From a virus: a stretch of DNA of 52,689 nt. Positions 47,485 to 52,689 of this stretch are shown one piece after another (within the stretch, counting starts at the first letter, position 1; each line of letters starts with the position of its first letter). Below the pieces are notes generated by a model that was not told the DNA's origin, did not search any database, and saw only the letters and a list, made by a program, of their open reading frames with translations. Both the position numbers and the translations under genes were made by a program. The stretch spans positions 1 to 52,689 of IMG/VR virus record IMGVR_UViG_3300007351_000008; one strand, 5' to 3'.

Positions 47485-47523
47485 TAATATACCGGGGATT
47501 GCCGGAAAATTCTTCGACCCTGA

Positions 47524-47703
47524 TCATTGTTCGGCGGCTACCTTGCGCTTTGCCCGTTTGTCGGCATCGAAGACCAGGCGCTTGACCATCCCCGTGCGGT
47601 CGAGTTGCGGGCGCTCGGCGAACCGCAGCCGGTCCAGGGCGGCAAGGAACTCCTCGCCTTCGTCGCTGTCGGTTCGGATGGAGAAAAGCTTCTGTCTGGG
47701 CAT
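47524..47703 (-). CDS. Ribbon-helix-helix (Arc-like) regulator
   Basis: 59 residues from ATG 47703. KLFSIRTDSDEGEEFLAALD and QLDRTGMVKRLVFDADKRAK give a short strand and two helices in Arc/CopG order, with a basic tail. No Shine-Dalgarno sequence; the promoter at 47711-47739 starts near the ATG, so probably leaderless. GTAATYAC sites on both sides suggest it is the factor that binds them. A TTG at 47739 is an alternative start. Confidence 0.65.
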   Translation of the reverse strand: MPRQKLFSIRTDSDEGEEFLAALDRLRFAERPQLDRTGMVKRLVFDADKRAKRKVAAEQ

Positions 47704-47710
47704 GACCGGG

Positions 47711-47739
47711 AGACTAATCCAGCCCGTGTCAAGCGTCAA
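47711..47739 (-). promoter_or_regulatory. Promoter of the Arc-like regulator
   Basis: TTGACG (47734-47739), 17-nt spacer, TAGTCT (47711-47716) on the minus strand. Two GTAATYA-type sites (47746-47753, 47757-47764) lie directly upstream of the -35. Confidence 0.5.
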
Positions 47740-47756
47740 TCTGTGGTAATTAGGCC

Positions 47757-47764
47757 GTAATCAC
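47757..47764. promoter_or_regulatory. GTAATCAC operator-like site
   Basis: Part of GCCGTAATCACGA. With GGTAATTAG (47746-47754) it lies between the divergent promoters of the Arc-like gene and the + strand membrane-protein gene. Confidence 0.45.
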
Positions 47765-47796
47765 GAAAAATTGATCGCCCAAGTGTTAATTTTGTA

Positions 47797-47825
47797 TTGA
47801 CGCCGTAATTACAGAGCCCTAATAT
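47797..47825 (+). promoter_or_regulatory. Rightward promoter with GTAATTAC in spacer
   Basis: TTGACG (47797-47802), 17-nt spacer, TAATAT (47820-47825). GTAATTAC (47805-47812), a perfect 8-bp palindrome, sits in the spacer. Drives the membrane-protein gene at 47900. Confidence 0.7.
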
Positions 47826-47830
47826 GCAAA

Positions 47831-47862
47831 AGCCCGGCAGCGGCTGCAACCGCTGCCGGGCT
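47831..47862. terminator. 13-bp perfect hairpin
   Basis: AGCCCGGCAGCGG (47831-47843), loop CTGCAA, CCGCTGCCGGGCT (47850-47862). Read leftward it is followed by TTTTGCATATT, so it can end minus-strand transcripts; read rightward it lies in the leader of the 47900 gene, right after the promoter. Confidence 0.6.
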
Positions 47863-47899
47863 CAATCAACCTCACCTTCCGCAAAGAAAGGAAGTCGCC

Positions 47900-48685
47900 A
47901 TGGGTAAGTACACCCCTTGGCGGATAATGGCAATAGCCGCCGGTCTCGTTCTTACCGGCATCGAGGTCTACGGGGCTTTCGAATACCTCGTCAAACAGGA
48001 AGGTCGTCTGTCCTACCTCGTTGCTGGCGGTGCCGTCGTCACTGCCACGTCCGCCCTCCTCCCCATCCTTGCCGAGCGCCAATGGCGGGATGGTCACAAA
48101 CTTCAGGCCCTGCTTTTGTGGGCCGCGCTGCTCCCAGCGTTGTCCCTCATTCTCTCAGCCGCCATTGAGCGTACTGGCGGGGCAAGAGATAGAGCCGGAC
48201 AGGAGCGGCAAGCCATCGAAACCCGCATCAAGCTTGCCAAGGATGCGGTCGACGATGCCAAGTCCCGGCTCGCCAGCGCAGAAGCTGGCGTGTTGGCAGA
48301 GACCAAGGACAAAGGCTGCGGCCCCGTCTGCAAGGGTCTTAAGAAGGGAGCCGAGGAAGCCCGCAAGCAGCTTTCCGAGGCTCGGGGCGCACCGGACTTG
48401 AAGCTGGTCGTCCCGCGTGATCCTCAAGCAGTGCGGCTTGCCGCCATGCTGCCGGTCACGGAAGCCCAGGTCGCGCTCTACCAGCCGGTGATCCTGCCTG
48501 TCACCGTCTCACTCCTGGGGATCTTGCTGTTGGGCACTGGCCTCGCCGAGACGAAGCGGAAACGCCGCGTCCAGAAGGGCAAGAAGAAACAGGTAAAGCG
48601 CAAGCGTAAGCCTGCCAAGCCGAAGATGCCGGAGCCGATCCGGCGCAAGAAGCACCTAGCCCTCGTGGCCAGCAACGAGAACTAA
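47900..48685 (+). CDS. Membrane protein with coiled coil and basic C-terminus
   Basis: 261 residues behind AAAGGAAG. Hydrophobic segments at about 9-28 (IMAIAAGLVLTGIEVYGAFE), 40-57, 69-88 and 197-215 (VILPVTVSLLGILLLGTG). Residues about 98-165 form a coiled coil (ETRIKLAKDAVDDAKSRLAS), and the last 45 are very Lys/Arg-rich. Only rightward gene in this part, with its own promoter and terminator, so probably expressed independently. Family not identified. Confidence 0.65.
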   Translation: MGKYTPWRIMAIAAGLVLTGIEVYGAFEYLVKQEGRLSYLVAGGAVVTATSALLPILAERQWRDGHKLQALLLWAALLPALSLILSAAIERTGGARDRAGQERQAIETRIKLAKDAVDDAKSRLASAEAGVLAETKDKGCGPVCKGLKKGAEEARKQLSEARGAPDLKLVVPRDPQAVRLAAMLPVTEAQVALYQPVILPVTVSLLGILLLGTGLAETKRKRRVQKGKKKQVKRKRKPAKPKMPEPIRRKKHLALVASNEN

Positions 48686-48690
48686 GCATC

Positions 48691-48719
48691 AGCCCCGGCT
48701 CGAAAGAGACCGGGGCTTT
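48691..48719. terminator. Intrinsic terminator
   Basis: AGCCCCGG-CTCGAAAGAGA-CCGGGGCT followed by TTTGTTTT. An 8-bp GC stem with extra inner pairing and a U-run; ends the 47900 gene and may also act against leftward reading. Confidence 0.8.
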
Positions 48720-48728
48720 TGTTTTGGG

Positions 48729-48872
48729 CTATTTCCCGCCTGGGCGGATAGTCGAGGCGCGATCACCGCACTTGCTGCCGTCTGCAGCGCGGTCTGTCGG
48801 ATAGGTGCACGGGCCGGCCAGAGCCGGAAGGGCAAGGCTGGTGAGCAAAGCGGCGAGAATGAAAGTCTTCAT
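48729..48872 (-). CDS. Small secreted protein
   Basis: 47 residues from ATG 48872 behind GGGAG. Signal peptide (MKTFILAALLTSLALPALAG), then a 26-residue mature part with two Cys (CTYPTDRAADGSKCGDRAAS-like). I recognise the Gly-Ser-Lys-Cys-Gly-Asp-Arg-Ala-Ser pattern in small exported alphaproteobacterial proteins. Role unknown. Confidence 0.6.
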   Translation of the reverse strand: MKTFILAALLTSLALPALAGPCTYPTDRAADGSKCGDRASTIRPGGK

Positions 48873-48907
48873 GGAAAATCTCCCTTGCAAAGACTCGCGA
48901 GACTAAA

Positions 48908-49549
48908 TCACCTCTCCCTGTACTGGAAGTGCAAAGCAAGCCGCTGCAGGCACTCCTGAATGATCGTTCCCCCAGCCGCGCTCTGCTGCACACGGTTTTT
49001 ATAGGAGGATCGAGCGCCGATCGCCACCTGCGTCACCTCTTTGCTGTCGTCAATCACAGCGCGGATGAATAGCTCCCGCAGTTGCTCGTCCTCTGTCACC
49101 CTTCCGTCCTTGCGCCTGACGCCGACGACAGCCTCGAGAGCTAGCTTGTATTCCCTCGATGCCAAGAGCTGGCGCTGTGAGGCCGGGAGGCGCTGAGAAG
49201 CTTCGGTGGCCTGGGAATATTCCCCGTAGGAGGAGACGCCGGCGCTCGAGCCCTGGGCTGCGAAGTAGAGCTCGCGGATTTTCTCCGCCGCTCGGTGGAG
49301 CTCCATCGACAGCAGCCCGTCCCGGTGCATGATGTCGACCAAGGTAACCGCCCTTTTGGCGCGCTCTACCGTGTGAACTTCGCCGGTGTCCGGGTCCACA
49401 TGCTCAGCGGCGAGAATGGTTTCCATGTGCCGTTTATGGGCGGCGAGCTTTTCCAGGGCGTTGCCTTCCCGCCCTTTGCGCATGCGGGCGATGTCGGCAT
49501 CCATGGCTTTGTTCTCGCGCTCTTTCTGACGTTTCAACGGCGTCGTCAA
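48908..49549 (-). CDS. Hypothetical protein, possible regulator
   Basis: 213 residues from a TTG overlapping the stop of the upstream tiny ORF. Basic helical N-terminus (PLKRQKERENKAMDADIARM), middle with DIMHRDGLLSMELHRAAEKI, C-terminal VTEDEQLRELFIRAVIDDSK. The middle reminds me of DUF6456-type regulatory proteins of alphaproteobacteria, but this is a weak match by eye. Last gene of the right-hand leftward operon before the terminator region. Confidence 0.6.
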   Translation of the reverse strand: MTTPLKRQKERENKAMDADIARMRKGREGNALEKLAAHKRHMETILAAEHVDPDTGEVHTVERAKRAVTLVDIMHRDGLLSMELHRAAEKIRELYFAAQGSSAGVSSYGEYSQATEASQRLPASQRQLLASREYKLALEAVVGVRRKDGRVTEDEQLRELFIRAVIDDSKEVTQVAIGARSSYKNRVQQSAAGGTIIQECLQRLALHFQYRER

Positions 49550-49638
49550 ACAGGGGGTGTCCTATTTCGAGTTGTATGGGGTTTCACGTGAAACGCTGGA
49601 GCGCTTGCGCCGTTGGTTGCGGCGTTTCTCGAGCTCAT
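49546..49638 (-). CDS. 30-residue ORF across the parS-like site
   Basis: ATG overlaps the previous stop (ATGA) and its stop overlaps the next TTG. The peptide is basic and Asn/Thr/Pro-rich. Half of it is the parS-like palindrome read as AFHVKP, so DNA function may explain the sequence better than coding. Confidence 0.3.
   Translation of the reverse strand: MSSRNAATNGASAPAFHVKPHTTRNRTPPV
49581..49594. other. parS-like centromere site
   Basis: GTTTCACGTGAAAC, a perfect 14-bp palindrome equal to the core of the widely conserved chromosomal parS site TGTTTCACGTGAAACA (only the outermost bases, G and G here, differ). No parA or parB gene is recognisable in the window, so host ParB would be the binder. 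Confidence 0.7.
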
Positions 49639-49832
49639 TTTTGGCCTGACACTCCGGACAATATTTCCTTGGTCCTTTCCCTTTGAGAAGGGGAGTGCCA
49701 CAGGGGCATTTTCTTTCCGGTGATGCGTTCTGCTTCATGTTTCCACTGCGCGACGATCTGAACTTCTTGAGGAGACAGAGCTAACCCTGCTCCATTACCG
49801 ACTGCGGTTTGAAGACGGGTGTCGAGGTTCAT
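49635..49832 (-). CDS. Small hypothetical protein
   Basis: 65 residues: ALSPQEVQIVAQWKHEAERI, then basic GKKMPLWHSPSQRERTKEI. Helical. Its ATG overlaps the stop of the broken HNH gene, and before the HNH insertion it would have overlapped the methyltransferase stop in the same ATGA way. Confidence 0.55.
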   Translation of the reverse strand: MNLDTRLQTAVGNGAGLALSPQEVQIVAQWKHEAERITGKKMPLWHSPSQRERTKEILSGVSGQK

Positions 49833-50223
49833 GGGCCATACGCCAGCGTAGGCGCCCCTTCGTGCTTCCAGTGCCCGTGGTATTTGTCTTCAGCCGCCTT
49901 CCGAGCAGTTATCGCCTCTTCCTTGGTGGCGAAGTAGCCGAGCACGATGGACCGCTTGTTGACGCATATCTGCGCCTTCCACTTCTGCTGGGGCTTGAAC
50001 CAATAGACGCCCTTCACGCCCGATGTGCTGTTGCGCTGCGCCCCGCGGTTAGCGTGGTTCTGTTGGTTTGTCGCTTCGCGCAGATTGCAGACGCGGTTGT
50101 CCGCTTTGTCGCCGTTGATGTGGTCAAAGCGATTTCGCCGCGCGCGGCCTTGCCGCGCGTTACCAGCCACCGGAACTCGCCGGACGTGGCATTGTAGGAC
50201 AGGGCGTCTCTAATCTGCTTCAT
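49829..50223 (-). pseudogene. HNH/AP2 homing endonuclease, frame broken, with methyltransferase-like tail
   Basis: The first frame (from 50223) reads MKQIRDALSYNATSGEFRWL and VTRGKAARG, the N-terminus of AP2-type HNH endonucleases. The second frame (stop 49829, ORF from 50170) continues FDHINGDKADNRVCNLREAT, STSGVKGVYWFKPQQKWKAQ and an AP2-type end. The usual segment with the first catalytic His (A-H-R-L-A-W) is missing between them, so an internal deletion of very roughly 70-90 bp both shifted the frame and removed a catalytic residue. The last 13 residues (WKHEGAPTLAYGP) copy the end of the upstream methyltransferase. Confidence 0.75.
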
Positions 50224-50765
50224 GGCGCGTACGCTATGGTTGGAGGGCCTTCATGTTTCCAATCCCAAATCATCCAGCAGTGATTGAAGCTCGGGCTGGC
50301 TTTCGGTTTGCCGTTCTCTTCGACGAACCACGCGATGCGCTTCATCAGCACGAGCTTTTTCGAGAACGCCGGGCAATCGCGGAAGAGATAGGCCCGGCCT
50401 TTCGCGTGGTCGAAATCGGTGCGCAACAGCATCGCGACGAGGCCACCAACCGGCTCCATCAATCGCAGCGCGTGCTCGCAGAACTCGGTAGCCAGTTCGT
50501 ATGGCGGGTTGGTGATGATCCAATCCACTGGCCACGGAGGCCTTTGCTCAAGGAGAAAATCTGTCCCGAGTGCAATATCTGACGCCATCACGTCGAATGA
50601 TTTCATCAGAGCGTCCCGCATCTTCCCACTGCCGCAGGCTGGCTCCCACACCGCGAGGCGTGACGATGGCAACGGCAGATGCGGGATCAGCGCCTCCGTC
50701 ACCCACTCTGGGGTTTCGTACAGGTCGCGCTCCTTGCGCGCGTAGCCGCTTTCTCTCTGGCTCAT
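50220..50765 (-). CDS. DNA adenine N6-methyltransferase
   Basis: 181 residues from ATG 50765 behind GGGAAGTGAG. SAM motif EPACGSGKM (about 41-49), catalytic NPPY (about 85-88, in DWIITNPPYELATEF) and an N-terminal DLYETPEWV typical of phage adenine methyltransferases. Would mark phage DNA against restriction or alter regulation. Its C-terminus WKHEGPPTIAYAP is repeated in the HNH pseudogene downstream. Confidence 0.85.
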   Translation of the reverse strand: MSQRESGYARKERDLYETPEWVTEALIPHLPLPSSRLAVWEPACGSGKMRDALMKSFDVMASDIALGTDFLLEQRPPWPVDWIITNPPYELATEFCEHALRLMEPVGGLVAMLLRTDFDHAKGRAYLFRDCPAFSKKLVLMKRIAWFVEENGKPKASPSFNHCWMIWDWKHEGPPTIAYAP

Positions 50766-50766
50766 C

Positions 50767-51282
50767 TCACTTCCCCGTCGCTGCGCCTTCAACGAACTTT
50801 GCCTTGCAAGGTCTGGCGATGATCTCGCATCGATACATCACCTGACCCATGGTTTCCCCGATGGATGTCCTCCCACACCGCGAGATGAAATCCTTCGCAT
50901 GCGACAGATCGAGGAACGCTTCGCCGTAGTCGTAACGGACACGCTCCATAAAATCTTTCTTGGCTGCGTCGAGAGCGCCTTCCGTCCCGATCCATTGTGT
51001 CCCTAGACCACGCACTTTGCCGACACAGACGACGCCCTCTTCCTCCATACTGCGATAGAGGCGGACGGTTTCCTTGTCAGGCTCTCGTTTGACGTGGCGA
51101 CGGGTTTTCTTGATCTTCCTCGGCTGGTGATAGCCATCCCCTGACAAGGACCAGTCTAGGTCTGTGGCAGATGCTGGCAAGGAGATGGTAGTGAGTGACA
51201 AGGTCATGATCACGCAGACGGCAGCGCGCCCGCATGCGTTGAGAAAGTCACCCCGTCGTTGCGTGAAGGCCATGATCGTCAT
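50767..51282 (-). CDS. Exported protein
   Basis: 171 residues. Signal peptide (ACGRAAVCVIMTLSLTTISL, cleavage after ASA), basic stretch (RKIKKTRRHVKREPDKE) and a C-terminal domain with four Cys (VCVGK, SRCGR, YRCEI, RPCKA) that could form two disulfides. Probably periplasmic; an envelope or exclusion role is only a guess. ATG 51282 overlaps the previous stop; 51273 is an alternative. Confidence 0.6.
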   Translation of the reverse strand: MTIMAFTQRRGDFLNACGRAAVCVIMTLSLTTISLPASATDLDWSLSGDGYHQPRKIKKTRRHVKREPDKETVRLYRSMEEEGVVCVGKVRGLGTQWIGTEGALDAAKKDFMERVRYDYGEAFLDLSHAKDFISRCGRTSIGETMGQVMYRCEIIARPCKAKFVEGAATGK

Positions 51283-51635
51283 CCCCCAACCCTGCTCAAC
51301 ACTGGATGCTGCTCTTCGTGTATCTCTTGTGCGATACGGGCGATCCTGTCATCTGCTTCCAGTGCTGGTCTGATCTCGACTTCTGCTTCGATGGGATCGG
51401 CACTTGCCACCATCAGCCCGATCGCGTGACGCTCCCACGCCCTCCTGCACTGGATGGCTTTCTCGGTGCGCTGCAATTCTTCGATGCAGGCGGCGTTGGC
51501 ATCGTTGAAGCGTCTCAGCACATCGATCTTATGCTCCACCTCCTCAGTGCTCTGCCTAGTCATGGCGTTGACGGATTCTTCCTCTGCTCTGCGGAGGAGT
51601 TCTCTTAGACCTGGTTGTTGAGAGTAGTCGTCCAT
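51279..51635 (-). CDS. Helical hypothetical protein
   Basis: 118 residues, almost all charged helix (LRELLRRAEEESVNAMTRQS; ALEADDRIARIAQEIHEEQH). No motif recognised. Part of the right-hand leftward operon. Confidence 0.55.
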   Translation of the reverse strand: MDDYSQQPGLRELLRRAEEESVNAMTRQSTEEVEHKIDVLRRFNDANAACIEELQRTEKAIQCRRAWERHAIGLMVASADPIEAEVEIRPALEADDRIARIAQEIHEEQHPVLSRVGG

Positions 51636-51647
51636 GGGGTTGTTCCT

Positions 51648-51794
51648 TCAGTTCATTGCCTTGTAGCTCACGCGCGCCACTTCAGGTCCGCGCCCCGAAA
51701 CGACACGGACAACAACCGTTAGCCACCGCCAGCCTTTGTCCGTGTGCACTGGGTGCCACGCAAACCACGGCCCGCCGATTTCCCACCATGCCAT
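51648..51794 (-). CDS. Small Trp-rich protein
   Basis: 48 residues from ATG 51794 behind GGAG. MAWWEIGGPWFAWHPVHTDK and a basic beta-like end (WLTVVVRVVSGRGPEVARVS). Looks like a small beta-barrel; function unknown. Confidence 0.5.
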   Translation of the reverse strand: MAWWEIGGPWFAWHPVHTDKGWRWLTVVVRVVSGRGPEVARVSYKAMN

Positions 51795-51824
51795 ATCTCG
51801 GCTCCTTGATATTGACGCCTCGCC

Positions 51825-52187
51825 TTACGTCGGCTCGGCTACGCTGCGCGTGCTGGCTTCATGCACATACTTATGGACGGTCGACGGCGACTTGAGGCCG
51901 AACAACCTCGCTACCTCGCGATAGCTTTTTCCTGCCACTACTAAGCCAGCCATGGCTTTCTTCTCATCGTCGGTCACATCTCTTCTGTTCCCGACGCCAG
52001 CGACCAGTTTTAGGTTGGCTATCTCATCGTCCCGCACAGCCACCTGCGCCCTAAGCTCTTCTCTCCATGCGTCGTCACTCTCACGGAAGGCATGAGCAAT
52101 CATCTCGATCTCGTCGCAAAAACCATTTCGCCGTTCCTCGTCGAGCAAGGCAACCAGCTCCCTAGATCGTTGTTCCGGCGTCTTCAT
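51825..52187 (-). CDS. Protein with C-terminal helix-turn-helix
   Basis: 120 residues. Charged N-terminal helices, then a resolvase/Xre-like helix-turn-helix in the last 45 residues (TDDEKKAMAGLVVAGKSYRE, VARLFGLKSPSTVHKYVHEA). Likely DNA-binding; may regulate the leftward operon. Confidence 0.65.
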   Translation of the reverse strand: MKTPEQRSRELVALLDEERRNGFCDEIEMIAHAFRESDDAWREELRAQVAVRDDEIANLKLVAGVGNRRDVTDDEKKAMAGLVVAGKSYREVARLFGLKSPSTVHKYVHEASTRSVAEPT

Positions 52188-52230
52188 CTTCTCTTCCCTT
52201 CATCGAGCGTTAGCGAGATAGCCGAAAGGG

Positions 52231-52563
52231 TTACATGGCTGCGTCAGCCTTCCCTCGTGCGTACATGGCGTAGCGGCTGTCGTACTCGCTCTCAACAGCG
52301 GCGGCGTACTTGTCTGGGGCACTAGCGTTGCAGCTCACAGTGAACGAAGACACAGACCCGCCATTCGATGAGAGATATTGATAGTACGGCCGCGTTTCCC
52401 ACCAACGCGGCCAATACCGCTCAAGGTAGACAGGATACGTCACTGGTTTGCCGTCGATCTCAGCGACGCGCGCCTTGATGCGCTTCCACTGGTCGTCGGT
52501 TGGCGTGCCTTCGAGTGCTTCGGTGAAGCCATCGAACCATGCTTTGAACTCTTGCGGTGTCAT
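52231..52563 (-). CDS. Conserved phage hypothetical protein
   Basis: 110 residues behind AAGGAGAAAG. Start MTPQEFKAWFDGFTEALEGT and QWKRIKARVAEIDGKPV match a small protein repeatedly found in rhizobial phages and prophages. C-terminus Trp/Tyr-rich then polar. Function unknown. First gene at the right edge on the leftward transcript. Confidence 0.7.
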   Translation of the reverse strand: MTPQEFKAWFDGFTEALEGTPTDDQWKRIKARVAEIDGKPVTYPVYLERYWPRWWETRPYYQYLSSNGGSVSSFTVSCNASAPDKYAAAVESEYDSRYAMYARGKADAAM

Positions 52564-52689
52564 GCTCTTTCTCCTTGTTTGCCTTCATCGCGAAGCGATC
52601 TAGTGAGGGCTGGCGGGGCCTGCCAACAAACCCCGCAAAGCGCTCCGAGGGGTTACGGGTGCCGCCTTATCCTTGCGGTCCGGTCCTCG

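Noticed and set aside
1-52689. CRISPR array or insertion sequence
   Set aside because: No regularly spaced repeats with spacers and no transposase-like protein with terminal inverted repeats were seen.

Overview
The window looks like most or all of the genome of a temperate podovirus of an alphaproteobacterium, probably Hyphomicrobiales/Rhizobiales (an inference from the GC-rich sequence and the protein families; nothing here proves the host). The virion genes follow the T7 order: terminase, a gp13-like protein, a 605-residue portal, scaffold, capsid, tail tubular proteins A and B, a gp14-like protein, giant ejection proteins and a gp17-like fiber. The phage also carries a CI/Cro immunity region, an integrase and a tRNA-derived attachment site, and has no T7-type RNA polymerase, DNA polymerase, helicase or primase that I can recognise. 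The attachment core (12985-13028) holds only the 3' half of a tRNA and has phage genes on both sides. This suggests an unintegrated or circularised phage genome rather than a prophage cut out with host flanks.

Layout. 1-1.44 kb: immunity region, with a leftward Cro-like gene and a rightward CI-like repressor; palindromes of the form TGCGA-N3-TCGCA sit inside three promoters. 1.4-12.96 kb (+): rightward early operon of many small overlapping genes, a RecT-like annealing protein, an inserted HNH endonuclease, a tRNA(CAU), a frameshifted cytosine methyltransferase, another HNH protein, an excisionase-like protein, the integrase and a GIY-YIG protein; it ends at attP. 13.1-14.35 kb (-): a small cassette with a ribbon-helix-helix gene. 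14.35-17.73 kb (+): a run of tiny ORFs, many sharing an AAAGGCC junction motif. 17.77-47.03 kb (-): the late operon, read from terminase at the right to lysis genes at the left. 47.03-47.9 kb: a structured control region with divergent promoters and GTAATYAC palindromes. 47.9-48.7 kb (+): one membrane-protein gene. 48.7-52.6 kb (-): a leftward accessory operon with an adenine methyltransferase, a broken HNH gene and small ORFs. If the molecule is circular, this operon continues from the Cro gene across the window ends.

How the parts work together. CI and Cro would set lysogeny through the TGCGA operators. A second circuit around a ribbon-helix-helix protein may control the terminase/late promoter and a divergent membrane-protein gene. 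The integrase and Xis act on attP inside a tRNA(CAU) gene, while the phage brings its own, different CAU tRNA. The virion delivers very large polyvalent proteins, one with amidase, 3D and ADP-ribosyltransferase-like regions.

Most unusual features: (1) seven tandem paralogous genes (42834-44158) for 55-68-residue proteins that start Met-Cys-Gly/Phe and mostly end in an SFGSELG-type tail; (2) two HNH genes whose C-termini repeat the C-terminus of the gene just upstream, suggesting insertions that restore the target gene's 3' end; (3) a perfect 14-bp core parS palindrome with no parAB genes; (4) an apparent AUA start codon on the largest gene; (5) a 9-G tract that splits the cytosine methyltransferase.
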